37,305 bases of DNA from a virus. The stretch is from positions 1-37,305 of IMG/VR virus record IMGVR_UViG_3300023174_003468. The stretch is one strand, 5' to 3'. The position numbers were made by a program, and so were the translations under genes. The notes under the pieces are model-generated. The model searched no databases and was not told where the DNA came from. It saw only the letters and a list, made by a program, of their open reading frames with translations. Positions 21,463-29,363 of this stretch are shown here, piece by piece (the first letter of the stretch is position 1; the number at the start of each line of letters is the position of its first letter).

Positions 21463-22978
21463 CTTAACAGCCAAACAACTTGACTATGCTGTGTTCTTAC
21501 CGGCCATATCAGGTTTCTATGCCACGTTTGTGGGCAAGCAACGCAACGAGCCATATGTGGATCCAGCAAGGTTTCCTGCAGGGCTTACAGACATGGAACA
21601 AATGAACTGGCTCAACAGTCAGAAAGCATTGTTTCCATACAAATGGTCATTGTACTCCGGTGGTCACGCCAACTTGGATTTGAATAAACAAGACTGGTCA
21701 GAGGACATGGTTCGCAATCGTGAACCTGGCACGTTCATGCTGGGCGACTCGGGTGGATTCCAGATTGCCAAAGGCCTGTGGGAAGGTGACTGGAAAGCCA
21801 ACTCGGGCTGTGCCAAGGCCGAAAAGAAACGCAGTTCTATCCTCAAGTGGTTGGACACAATCAGTGACTATGGCATGATACTTGACATCCCTACCTGGGT
21901 TATCCATGACAAAAAAGCCAGTGACGCCTGTGGTATCCGAACGCTGGAAGAAGCAGTGGATGCCACCAAGTACAACAACGAATACTTCATGCAGCATCGT
22001 CGTGGCAAGGCCAACGGTGGCGCTAAATTTTTAAACGTATTACAAGGCGATAATCACACCTCAGCAGAAACATGGTATCAAACCATGAAGCAGTATTGTG
22101 ACCCTGCACTGTATCCCGACACACACTTTGATGGCTGGGCCATGGGTGGACAAAACATGTGTGATGTACACTTGGTGTTGCGTAGATTGATTGCACTGAA
22201 ATATGATGGATTGTTACAAGAAGGCACACACGACTGGATGCACTTCTTGGGTACAAGCAAGTTGGAATGGGCTGTGCTACTCACCGTGATTCAAAGGGCC
22301 GTTAGAAAATACGCCAATCCCGCATTCTCTATCTCCTTTGATTGTGCCAGTCCATTCCTCGCCACAGCCAATGGTCAGGTGTACTTTGAAAATGTGTTTG
22401 AACACGATTCCAAATGGAGTTATAGAATGGCACCATCAGCAGACGACAAAAAGTATGCCACAGACACACGCAAGTGGTCGGACGGTGTTGTGGCAGATGG
22501 TATCTATCCACGCTGGGAGGACTCGCCCATTAGCGACATGTTGAAGATGAAAGATATCTGCATCTACGCACCCGGCGACCTAAATAAAAATGGAAAAGAA
22601 GGCAAAACATCATGGGATTCATTCTCATATGCATTGTTGATGGGTCACAATGTTTGGATGCACTTGACTGCTGTGCAAGAAGCCAATAGACGTTTTGATG
22701 CAGGAGAACATCCTGCCATGATGCGCCGCCAAGGTGGCGACTATGCCAAGTTTGAAGACATTGTGGAAGCCATATTTGCCGCACCCACTCGTGCGGAGTC
22801 AGAAGCCATAATTGAATACTACAGCGGTTATTGGATGGAGATTGTGGGCACACGTGGTTTCAAAGGCAAGAAGGCCATGAATGCACGTACTCAGTTCAAT
22901 GCACTTTTTGAATACGAACAAACTGAACAAGAAGATTTTGATTCCAGCAAACTTGATCGATTAGAGGCCACAGTATGA
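21452..22978 (+). CDS. dpdA: DpdA-type DNA guanine transglycosylase
   Basis: A 508-residue protein of the tRNA-guanine transglycosylase superfamily, the branch (DpdA) that exchanges guanine in DNA for a 7-deazaguanine base. The general acid/base motif is MLGDSGGFQIAKG (D99) and the nucleophile motif is FDCASPF (D297), aligning with TGT 'FDCVLPTR'. The substrate-pocket-like GWAMGGQNMCDVH falls where TGT has GGLxVGE. I do not see the C-x-C-x2-C...H zinc site of tRNA enzymes, as expected for a DNA-acting relative. The start is TTG at 21452; no closer ATG preserves the N-terminal LDYAVFLPAISGFYATFVG. FolE, a QueD-like protein and QueE encoded downstream could supply its base. Codon usage shifts around the nucleophile (22270-22370). 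The subfamily cannot be assigned by eye. Confidence 0.85.
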   Translation: MQDNLTAKQLDYAVFLPAISGFYATFVGKQRNEPYVDPARFPAGLTDMEQMNWLNSQKALFPYKWSLYSGGHANLDLNKQDWSEDMVRNREPGTFMLGDSGGFQIAKGLWEGDWKANSGCAKAEKKRSSILKWLDTISDYGMILDIPTWVIHDKKASDACGIRTLEEAVDATKYNNEYFMQHRRGKANGGAKFLNVLQGDNHTSAETWYQTMKQYCDPALYPDTHFDGWAMGGQNMCDVHLVLRRLIALKYDGLLQEGTHDWMHFLGTSKLEWAVLLTVIQRAVRKYANPAFSISFDCASPFLATANGQVYFENVFEHDSKWSYRMAPSADDKKYATDTRKWSDGVVADGIYPRWEDSPISDMLKMKDICIYAPGDLNKNGKEGKTSWDSFSYALLMGHNVWMHLTAVQEANRRFDAGEHPAMMRRQGGDYAKFEDIVEAIFAAPTRAESEAIIEYYSGYWMEIVGTRGFKGKKAMNARTQFNALFEYEQTEQEDFDSSKLDRLEATV

Positions 22979-23472
22979 AGCGTGAAGGACATGACAACGT
23001 TGACTTTTTTACAGGTACAGAAGTAGAACGCACACCAGCATTTGGTCGGCCGACATTGTTCGTGGTTGGTGTGCAGTCCGTTGATCATATTGCAGCCAAA
23101 ATGGCAGGTTGTGAGCACATATTTTTTGGTGCCAATCACAGTTTCAATCCTCAGTCTCCTGCAGAGTGGCGAACATGGGAAGAAATGATCACGTACTTTT
23201 TGGCACGTGGATATTTGTGTACCTTGGACATTCCTATTGGTGCAGTGGAACAGTTCAATGACGGATCATTGTGTGACTATCGCAACTTTATTCCGCAGAT
23301 TCGAGTAAGTGTACCGTATACAAAACTGTGGAATTATAATACAATGTTAAAAATAGATGACAAGGACTTTGACGCTACCAATCCCGGCGTCTGGTGCCAC
23401 AGTCTGCACAGCCTGATGAGCCGTGAGACATTTACAGGTTGGGATGATTACAAAGGCGATAGAGAATTATGA
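22975..23472 (+). CDS. Unknown protein translationally coupled to dpdA
   Basis: 165 residues, starting by ATGA overlap with dpdA. It reads as part of an alpha/beta barrel or Rossmann-like fold: strand-helix units TLFVVGVQSVDHIAAKMAG, CEHIFFGANHSFNP, EEMITYFLARGYLCTLDIP and FIPQIRVSVPYTKLWNY. Conserved-looking polar residues (C and H in GCEHIFFGANH, D in LDIP, C-D-Y, W-C-H-S) could form an active site or metal site. I do not recognise the family. Tight coupling suggests that it works on the same base as DpdA. One candidate role is a 7-carboxy-7-deazaguanine decarboxylase (DpdL-like) or another tailoring step; this is a guess from context. Confidence 0.65.
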   Translation: MKREGHDNVDFFTGTEVERTPAFGRPTLFVVGVQSVDHIAAKMAGCEHIFFGANHSFNPQSPAEWRTWEEMITYFLARGYLCTLDIPIGAVEQFNDGSLCDYRNFIPQIRVSVPYTKLWNYNTMLKIDDKDFDATNPGVWCHSLHSLMSRETFTGWDDYKGDREL

Positions 23473-23771
23473 AATGGCTAGACAACTGGATATTACGGCG
23501 TGCCAAGCACATTAGACAACGCGGTGAAACAATGACATCGGTGAATCGTATAGAGTCGGCAGTGTGCAAAGACGATCATCCCAGCATTGGCGGTAGCCGG
23601 CACAGAATGAACTTTACAGTATATCGTGCCAATGGTGGCATGATGGTAGAGTACAACAGATACGATGAACGCAAGGATCAACATCAGTGTGAGTTACACA
23701 TCATACATCCAGATCAGGATCTTGGCAATGCCTTGAGCAAGATTGTGACATTTGAAAGTTTGAAATCATGA
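23469..23771 (+). CDS. Conserved small phage protein
   Basis: A 100-residue protein starting by ATGA overlap. It has a basic amphipathic N-terminus (MKWLDNWILRRAKHIRQRG) followed by a beta-rich segment (RMNFTVYRANGGMMVEYNRYDERKD) and ends in a helix. I recall the pattern 'F-T-x-Y-x-A-x-G-G-x-x-V-E-x-x-R-Y-D-x-R-K-D' from small proteins of marine T4-like phages. No enzyme motif. The helix at the N-terminus could associate with the membrane surface. Confidence 0.65.
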   Translation: MKWLDNWILRRAKHIRQRGETMTSVNRIESAVCKDDHPSIGGSRHRMNFTVYRANGGMMVEYNRYDERKDQHQCELHIIHPDQDLGNALSKIVTFESLKS

Positions 23772-24202
23772 ACCAAGTTGAAAGAGATCGAGTAGAACGT
23801 GTGATGTCAGAAGCTCAACGACAGATCTGGGTCACCTGGCAACGTGAAGGCATACACAAATATCCTGCTGCTTTGACAGACCCCAACTTAGCTGATGTAC
23901 AATTCCTTGGGTATCCTCATCGACACATATTTCATTTCCGGGTGTGGATTGATGTGTTTCACAACGACCGAGACTTGGAATTCATCCAGTTCAAACGCTG
24001 GTGTGAATCACTGTACAGCAGTGACAATTCCGTTCTAAGTCTTGATCACAAAAGTTGCGAGATGATAGCAGATGACCTATATATACAGATAGCTCAACGC
24101 TATCCTGGTCGTGTGGTACATATCGAAGTGTCCGAGGACGGTGAAAACGGATGCTCAATTTTTTATAATCTTACTCGTGCAGTGAATTCAATTGTAATCT
24201 AA
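23768..24202 (+). CDS. T-fold (PTPS/QueD-like) protein of unknown role
   Basis: A 144-residue protein starting by ATGA overlap. The segment YPHRHIFHFRVWIDVFHNDRD, then SCEMIADDLYIQIAQRYPGR and VVHIEVSEDGENG, follows the order of a 6-pyruvoyl-tetrahydropterin-synthase/QueD fold: His-rich strand, DH-like segment (SLDHKSCEM), helix, and final strand with a conserved Glu. The canonical C...HGH zinc motif is absent, so it is probably not a canonical QueD. I recall similar 'SCEMIAEDL' proteins as common in T4-like phages. It may be a pterin or purine binder or a diverged T-fold protein. Position beside dpdA hints at a link with base modification, not proven. Confidence 0.55.
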   Translation: MNQVERDRVERVMSEAQRQIWVTWQREGIHKYPAALTDPNLADVQFLGYPHRHIFHFRVWIDVFHNDRDLEFIQFKRWCESLYSSDNSVLSLDHKSCEMIADDLYIQIAQRYPGRVVHIEVSEDGENGCSIFYNLTRAVNSIVI

Positions 24203-24204
24203 CT

Positions 24205-24879
24205 ATGTCTATAGATTTATTTAAAATTTTATCAAATGGTAGCCAACTGTATAAGAAACAAATTGGTCCAATGGTTTCTAGTAATGCTGAATACTTTGGA
24301 TCAGAACTTCATGATAAAGAATTAACAACCATTGTTGGCCGCAAAGAAGATCCTGTTAAAATTATTGGAAAATTTCAAGGAGATTGGTTAGACGACCTTG
24401 ATACTGCTGTAGCAGTGGCAGTTCAAGAAGAGTACACTCCGGACCAATTTCATAGTGATTATCTTTATACTGCTGGGCTTGCTAAGTTTCCTGGAAGGAT
24501 GCCACAATTTGAAAAAATGGTCCGGATGTTAGGGTTCATAGACACAAAATCATGTAACATTCAAATGCAACGCCCTGGGTCTCTGATCAGAAAACACGTA
24601 GACCCAACAGAAATATTCATCAGTGAAGATGGCACTATACAGAAACGAGTCATGATAATGCTGGCTCCAGGAGAATATGGACAAATTGTGTGTTTTGATA
24701 ATCGCGTGATCACTCACTGGGAAGCCGGCACAGTCATTTATGTAGATTATCCAAATACATGGCATTTTACTGCCAATGCTGGATGGCATACACGACCCAT
24801 ATTGTTGGTGACTGGACAGGTTGATTCTAATTTTTATAATTTGTTAGATCAAAAAACTCCCACTATTTTTCAACTTTAA
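24205..24879 (+). CDS. 2-oxoglutarate/Fe(II) oxygenase-like protein
   Basis: A 224-residue protein with a double-stranded beta-helix pattern: NIQMQRPGSLIRKHVDPTE supplies H-x-D, then WHFTANAGWHTRPILLVTG supplies the distal His and Arg expected of aspartyl-hydroxylase or phytanoyl-type oxygenases. The N-terminal 100 residues are unrecognised. The gene is visibly richer in A+T and uses different codons (AAT, ATT, GGA, TTA) from its neighbours, suggesting separate acquisition. Only 2 bases separate it from the upstream gene. Possible substrates include modified bases, proteins or a metabolite; none is shown. Confidence 0.6.
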   Translation: MSIDLFKILSNGSQLYKKQIGPMVSSNAEYFGSELHDKELTTIVGRKEDPVKIIGKFQGDWLDDLDTAVAVAVQEEYTPDQFHSDYLYTAGLAKFPGRMPQFEKMVRMLGFIDTKSCNIQMQRPGSLIRKHVDPTEIFISEDGTIQKRVMIMLAPGEYGQIVCFDNRVITHWEAGTVIYVDYPNTWHFTANAGWHTRPILLVTGQVDSNFYNLLDQKTPTIFQL

Positions 24880-24896
24880 TTTCAAAAGGAAATATC

Positions 24897-25121
24897 ATGG
24901 CAAGACCCACATTCAAACCCAACCCCCGAGTCACAGAGATCCAAGAGGATCTTGAAGTGTACTTGGACTTTTGCCAGGACTATGGCTATCGTTACAACGA
25001 AGCCGACTTGTATAACTTCAAGAGTTATGCATGGCAACAATTCAACAAGTGGCATCAAGGCAAAAATGCCAAAAACATGTGGGACGAAGACACTCGTCGC
25101 TTTGCAGGACATCGCGCATGA
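24897..25121 (+). CDS. Conserved small phage protein, 74 aa
   Basis: MARPTFKPNPRVTEIQEDLE, then YLDFCQDYGYRYNEADLYNF and ending with MWDEDTRRFAGHRA. It is helical and charged, with a Tyr-rich middle. I associate this pattern with small proteins of marine T4-like phages, no function known. AAAGGA precedes the start at proper spacing. The next gene begins inside its stop (ATGA). Confidence 0.65.
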   Translation: MARPTFKPNPRVTEIQEDLEVYLDFCQDYGYRYNEADLYNFKSYAWQQFNKWHQGKNAKNMWDEDTRRFAGHRA

Positions 25122-26320
25122 GAAAACTGTACTACATGGGCCTTGAAAGTTACGAGGCCCGTTACACTCTACAACTAACTGAATGGAACCGACGTGTGTT
25201 TGATGCACGTGGCCTGGATGTGGTGTATGTGCCAGGCACTACCATCGACAACACACAAAGCATCAGTGTTGGACAGGTACTGGATGCACATGGTCGCAGT
25301 TACTTCGCCATGAGCCAAATGATGAACTTGGTTCAGCTGATGAAGAATGGCGAAGTCACTAGTGAAGATGTCATCTATTTTGAAGACATGTTTCAGCCAG
25401 GCATCGAAAGTTTGCCATATATTATGGACCAAATTCCTGCAGAACAGCGCCCTAGAATCTATGTACGCTGCCTAGCACAGGCCATTGATCCTGATGACTT
25501 TGTGCATGTGTGGGGCATGGCAGGCTGGATGAGCACGTATGAACGCATGGTCAATCAGTTTGTCACAGGCGTGTTGGCCACCAACGAAGAAATGGTAGCA
25601 CACATGCGCATTGCAGGGTGGACTGCTCCAATCTACAACATTTCAGGCTTGGCATTTGGCAAGACGGAAGTGTTAGAACGTATCGGTGGTGCAGACAACA
25701 TTCGACCATTTGAGGATCGTCCACGTCGTGTGGGTTTTGCCGCACGTTGGGATCAAGAAAAGCAACCAGGCTTCTTCATGGACTTGATTGAGATGTACGG
25801 TGAACTTACCACAGAGCCTTGTGAGTTTGTGATCTATTCTGGTGGGCCATTGCGTAGCAACAACGCAGAGTATGTGACTCGTGCCAGAGCAATGGAAGCA
25901 GAAGGCCGGTTAAAAATCTACGACAACATTACAAAAAATGATTACTACGCTCACCTTAATAATACTCGTGTGCTGTTTAATTGCGCCCTTCAAGATTGGG
26001 TTTCAAACACTGTCAGTGAAGCAGACACTCTTGGGTGTAATGTTTTATACCCTGCTTATAGGTCTTTCCCTGAAACTTTTTCTAATGACCCTAACCGGCT
26101 TTACGTCCCTTGGTCAATAGATGATGCCTATCACAAAATGCAGAACTTGTTGCGTGAACCACATCACAACATGGGCTTGATCTCAGACTGGAACAATGGT
26201 ACCATTGACCGTGTGATAGACATTGTGACAGGTGCAGGTGAGCAGTGGAACCGTGCAGGCTCAAGATATCGAGATCATGTGGCCAAAGAAAAGTATCATG
26301 TGGTAAAGGTCGAGTCATGA
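25118..26320 (+). CDS. GT-B fold glycosyltransferase
   Basis: The start is ATG 25118 (MRKLYYMGLESY), overlapping the previous stop; the in-frame ATG 87 bases upstream lies inside the small gene and is unlikely. 400 residues in two lobes: an N-terminal lobe (VVYVPGTTIDNTQSI onward; EDVIYFEDMFQPGIESL) and a C-terminal nucleotide-sugar lobe (RRVGFAARWDQEKQPGFFMD, EFVIYSGG and the donor-site region LQDWVSNTVSEADTLGCNVL with the E-x-x-x-x-G pattern of GT4-like enzymes). The following sugar-epimerase gene overlaps by ATGA, so they are probably co-translated. It could act on modified DNA (as T4 glucosyltransferases do) or on a host or virion glycan. A patch of foreign-looking codons covers about 25940-26110, over the donor site. 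Confidence 0.75.
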   Translation: MRKLYYMGLESYEARYTLQLTEWNRRVFDARGLDVVYVPGTTIDNTQSISVGQVLDAHGRSYFAMSQMMNLVQLMKNGEVTSEDVIYFEDMFQPGIESLPYIMDQIPAEQRPRIYVRCLAQAIDPDDFVHVWGMAGWMSTYERMVNQFVTGVLATNEEMVAHMRIAGWTAPIYNISGLAFGKTEVLERIGGADNIRPFEDRPRRVGFAARWDQEKQPGFFMDLIEMYGELTTEPCEFVIYSGGPLRSNNAEYVTRARAMEAEGRLKIYDNITKNDYYAHLNNTRVLFNCALQDWVSNTVSEADTLGCNVLYPAYRSFPETFSNDPNRLYVPWSIDDAYHKMQNLLREPHHNMGLISDWNNGTIDRVIDIVTGAGEQWNRAGSRYRDHVAKEKYHVVKVES

Positions 26321-27279
26321 AAAAAACTGTGGTCGTAACCGGCGCTGGTGGATACATTGGCGGACAAACTGCCTTGATGTTGGCCGATTCTGGCCATCGT
26401 GTTGTGGGCATCGATAGATTGCCATGCCCTCCTCACTTGAGATCAACATTTGATGATTATGTCGAACAAGACTTTGCCCACAAAGATGCCTTGGTCAAAT
26501 TGTTGGTACATGGGCCCGACGCTGTGATTCATTGTGCTGGCAGCAGCCTGGTTGGACCCAGCATGAACAATCCTGCTGATTACTTTGAAAACAATGTGGT
26601 GAGCACTCTCACACTGTTGGATCAGGTACGCAAAAGCATGCCCCAGACCAGAGTTATTTTTAGTTCAAGCGCCGCAGTGTATGGTGAGCCCATAATGACT
26701 CCCTGCCATGAAGTAGATCCTTGTGAACCCATATCACCGTATGGTGACAGCAAGCTCATGGTGGAGAAGATCATGGCAGCATATCACAAGGCCTACAATT
26801 TGGACTATGTGGCATTTCGTTACTTCAATGCCTGTGGTGCTGACAGTCAAGCCAGACACGGACAAACTAAAGACGCCACACATATCATTGCCCGGGTATT
26901 ACAAGCCATTAGAGATGATTGCGAATTTACGCTGAATGGCGTAGACTTTGCTACTGATGACGGCACTTGTGTGCGTGACTATGTGCATGTGGAAGATATT
27001 GCTCGAGCACATGTCCGGGCATTAGATACCAAAATAAAATCTGGTGTATACAATTTAGGCAACAATCAAGGTGTCAGCAACAGAGAAATTATTGCCGCAG
27101 CCGAACGTGTGACTGGTAAGAAATTGAAAGTTGTACTAGGCCAGGCCAGGCCAGGAGATCCTGCTGTGCTCACAGCCAGTGCTGCCAAATTTGGCCAGCT
27201 TGCTGAAGGTTGGAGACAGTTTGAATTAGATCACATGATTCAACACGCCTGGAACTGGTATGTTCGAAAAGATTCTTGA
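26317..27279 (+). CDS. GalE-like UDP-sugar 4-epimerase
   Basis: The start at 26317 (MKKTVVVTGAGGYIGG) overlaps the previous gene by ATGA; the 24-residue extension upstream is a shadow of that gene. The 320-residue protein carries the short-chain extended fold: NAD-binding GAGGYIGG, SSSAAVYGEP, catalytic YGDSK (Y-x-x-x-K), then AFRYFNACGAD and the GalE-typical DGTCVRDYVHVEDIARAH. It most likely interconverts UDP-glucose and UDP-galactose or the N-acetyl forms. UDP-glucose 4-epimerases average about 338 residues, so it is near full length. Paired with the GT-B gene it points to synthesis of a sugar donor used by the phage. Confidence 0.85.
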   Translation: MKKTVVVTGAGGYIGGQTALMLADSGHRVVGIDRLPCPPHLRSTFDDYVEQDFAHKDALVKLLVHGPDAVIHCAGSSLVGPSMNNPADYFENNVVSTLTLLDQVRKSMPQTRVIFSSSAAVYGEPIMTPCHEVDPCEPISPYGDSKLMVEKIMAAYHKAYNLDYVAFRYFNACGADSQARHGQTKDATHIIARVLQAIRDDCEFTLNGVDFATDDGTCVRDYVHVEDIARAHVRALDTKIKSGVYNLGNNQGVSNREIIAAAERVTGKKLKVVLGQARPGDPAVLTASAAKFGQLAEGWRQFELDHMIQHAWNWYVRKDS

Positions 27280-27850
27280 GTTTGAAACAGCCCTGGCCCA
27301 ATTTACCGGTGCGCCATATGTGGTGATGACTGATTGTTGTACCCATGCCATTGAACTGTGCATGAGGTATGACCGTGTGGAGTTTTGCGCATTCACTCCA
27401 TACACCTATTTGAGCATACCCATGCTCATGCACAAACTGGGTATCAAGTATGTTTATGAAGAGACAGCCCCTGCTCAATGGGTCGGTGAGTATCGTTTCA
27501 GAAAAACTAGAATCTGGGACAGTGCTCGACGTTTAGAACACAACATGTACCGACCAGGGCAGATACAATGCGTAAGTTTTGGGCATGACAAACCTTTGAG
27601 TATTGGTCGTGGCGGCGCCATACTGTTAGACGATGTTGAGGCCTATCGTGCCCTGTTGGCCATGCGCTATGATGGCAGAGATTTGACAGTAACGCCTTGG
27701 GTTTCACAACAGACCTTTCGAGTTGGTTACCATTATCGACCCACAATTGAAGAGGCCCAACGTGGACTGGAACTGTTGAGCCAGTATCAAAGTCAACCCC
27801 CACGCATGGTTGTTTATCCAGATTGCAGACAAATTTCCATAGTCAGTTGA
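27260..27850 (+). CDS. Minimal DegT/DnrJ/EryC1-type PLP aminotransferase
   Basis: 196 residues, about half the usual 370-400, yet it keeps the core signatures: start region EFETALAQFTGAPYVVMTDCCTHAIEL (landmarks APYVVMTDCC), an Asp in IWDSARRLEH that would face the pyridine nitrogen, and the Schiff-base lysine K111 in SFGHDKPLSIGRGGAILLDD (landmark GHDKPLSIGRGG). In sugar-modifying DegT enzymes this lysine fixes PLP to aminate keto-sugars. It starts inside the epimerase gene (20-base overlap). The shortening comes from missing C-terminal domain residues, not a frameshift in this window. It may be a compact active enzyme or a fragment. Confidence 0.65.
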   Translation: MFEKILEFETALAQFTGAPYVVMTDCCTHAIELCMRYDRVEFCAFTPYTYLSIPMLMHKLGIKYVYEETAPAQWVGEYRFRKTRIWDSARRLEHNMYRPGQIQCVSFGHDKPLSIGRGGAILLDDVEAYRALLAMRYDGRDLTVTPWVSQQTFRVGYHYRPTIEEAQRGLELLSQYQSQPPRMVVYPDCRQISIVS

Positions 27851-27875
27851 CTGTTAAATCTAAATAGTGTACAAT
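27847..27875 (+). promoter_or_regulatory. sigma70-like promoter for folE
   Basis: TTGACT (27847-27852), a 17-base spacer, TACAAT (27870-27875), then GGAG (27884-27887) and the ATG at 27893. A TCTAAATA string lies within the spacer (27859-27866), so a late signal is also possible. Confidence 0.7.
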
Positions 27876-27892
27876 CACACACTGGAGTAACA

Positions 27893-28588
27893 ATGCAAGA
27901 AAAGAATTTATCACAAGTACTTAGAGAACAAATGCAGTCCCGAGGTCAACGCTTCTGGGCTGGCGACAACATCAGCGATTACATGAGCGATGCCATCAAA
28001 GAAAAACTCATTGACGAAGCCACTGTGGCATTCGAAGGTGTACTAGACGCATTATTAATCGACAGAGAAAACGATCCCAACTCACAAGGCACAGCTCGGC
28101 GACTGGCCAAGATGTACTACAACGAAATAATGGCCGGTAGATATGAACCTCCACCTGATGCAACTGCTTTTCCAAATGATAGCACCGACCGTTACGAAGG
28201 AATGCTCGTGGTACGTAGTGAGCTTCGAAGTATGTGTTCTCATCACCATCAGCCTGTCTCTGGGGTTGCCTACATCGGTATCATTGCCGCTAATAAACTT
28301 ATTGGTCTCTCGAAATACACACGGATCGCTCAGTGGTGTGCTCGGCGAGGTACACTACAGGAAGAACTGTGCATAGACATTGCCAATGAGATAATGGCTG
28401 CAACTGCATCAAAGGATGTGGGTGTGTACATTCAGGCAGTGCATGGGTGCTGTGAAAACCGTGGCATCATGGCACACTCAAGTCTAACACAGACCACTGT
28501 GTTGCGTGGTGCTTTTAAAACGGACGATAGTGTGAAAAAAGAGTTCATGGACAACATCAAACTACAACAAGAGTTTGCGCCAAGATAA
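27893..28588 (+). CDS. folE: GTP cyclohydrolase I
   Basis: 231 residues, close to E. coli FolE (222). The enzyme converts GTP to dihydroneopterin triphosphate, the first step to both folate and 7-deazaguanines. Zinc and catalytic residues are present: C115-S-H-H-H (CxxH motif), the SKYTRI loop after GLSKYT, and AVHGC186-C187ENRG. The remaining C-terminal stretch RGAFKTDDSVKKEFM matches the family end. A phage copy beside a DNA transglycosylase most simply supplies precursor for a 7-deazaguanine base. Codon choice changes markedly over about 28165-28350, the most conserved core of the enzyme. It has its own sigma70-like promoter. Confidence 0.9.
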   Translation: MQEKNLSQVLREQMQSRGQRFWAGDNISDYMSDAIKEKLIDEATVAFEGVLDALLIDRENDPNSQGTARRLAKMYYNEIMAGRYEPPPDATAFPNDSTDRYEGMLVVRSELRSMCSHHHQPVSGVAYIGIIAANKLIGLSKYTRIAQWCARRGTLQEELCIDIANEIMAATASKDVGVYIQAVHGCCENRGIMAHSSLTQTTVLRGAFKTDDSVKKEFMDNIKLQQEFAPR

Positions 28589-28596
28589 TTTATAAA

Positions 28597-29205
28597 ATGA
28601 CTCACTTTCAAAATAACTTTGTTGTGTTTGGTCCCGCCGGTCGTTGCGGCAGTCATTGGGTTGAGACATTGCTGAAAAATCTTTTTGGTGTTACATATAC
28701 AATTAGACATTTTACGCCGTTGTTGTCAGGTTGGATTTATCATACCAATGACGTGCCCGACATATTGAATATGCCTAGTGAAATTAGAAATTCTATCACA
28801 TTGGTTTATTGCGTACGAAAAAATTATTTTGATGTTGCCATTAGTTTTTTGGTAGCTGAAAATACTAACGAATGGTATTTCTATACAAGTAAAACAGTTG
28901 AACCGTTTGTTGTTGACCCTGTGAGGTTTCGCAAGCTCATACAGGATTTGCACTATCTGCAAACAGTTGAGATTCCAAAAGATATTTTGCCTCTGTTCAA
29001 CAACTCAGTAGCCATTGATTATGACAGACTGATCAGTGCGGAAATTCCCGAAAAGTACGTGGCTGATCAGTTGGGCATAGATTATGACGCAAATAAGAAA
29101 TATGGCCAACCAGGCTCTGCACCAAGTGCTAAAAACACAAGAAACTATAAAGATTTAATACTGAATTGGGACGAACTGGTTGACATTTATAAAACTTTCT
29201 CATGA
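28597..29205 (+). CDS. Sulfotransferase-like protein
   Basis: A 202-residue protein. The N-terminal VVFGPAGRCGSHWVETLLKNL resembles the 5'-phosphosulfate-binding P-loop (R-x-G-S-x-W-x-x-x-L-L) of PAPS sulfotransferases, and YCVRKNYFDVAISFL resembles the 3'-phosphate motif (R-x-x-x-D-x-x-x-S). Length and fold order suit a small sulfotransferase; the catalytic His is not evident to me. The gene is AT-rich with codons unlike most neighbours, and TTTATAAA precedes the ATG with no Shine-Dalgarno, so start usage is uncertain. It may modify a sugar or host surface molecule. Confidence 0.55.
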   Translation: MTHFQNNFVVFGPAGRCGSHWVETLLKNLFGVTYTIRHFTPLLSGWIYHTNDVPDILNMPSEIRNSITLVYCVRKNYFDVAISFLVAENTNEWYFYTSKTVEPFVVDPVRFRKLIQDLHYLQTVEIPKDILPLFNNSVAIDYDRLISAEIPEKYVADQLGIDYDANKKYGQPGSAPSAKNTRNYKDLILNWDELVDIYKTFS

Positions 29206-29237
29206 TCATCACACAAAATAAATTTTAGGTAACACCA

Positions 29238-29351
29238 ATGTACATCACAAACATCACAGGCGAGATCAAGTTGCCTTGGGAACCAGGGCTGTTGGAGTGG
29301 TTGCAGGAACGCTATCCTGCATCCAAATATCGTATAGTAGAATTAACTTAA
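29238..29351 (+). CDS. Small protein, 37 aa
   Basis: MYITNITGEIKLPWEPGLLE, then WLQERYPASKYRIVELT. The ORF fills most of the 158-base gap between two genes. AGG lies upstream of the ATG, and the TAA is followed at once by AAAGGAG of the next gene. The residues form a plausible compact alpha/beta fragment (Trp, Tyr, Leu core). I consider it a probable small gene; proof would need ribosome profiling or conservation in relatives. Confidence 0.5.
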   Translation: MYITNITGEIKLPWEPGLLEWLQERYPASKYRIVELT

Positions 29352-29363
29352 AGGAGAAAGAGC

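Noticed and set aside
2229-21580. Excess of the 8-base palindrome CCTGCAGG (near 2229, 3200, 11038, 21576)
   Set aside because: Each copy encodes Pro-Ala-Gly with the phage's favoured codons CCT-GCA-GGN, so codon preference explains it.
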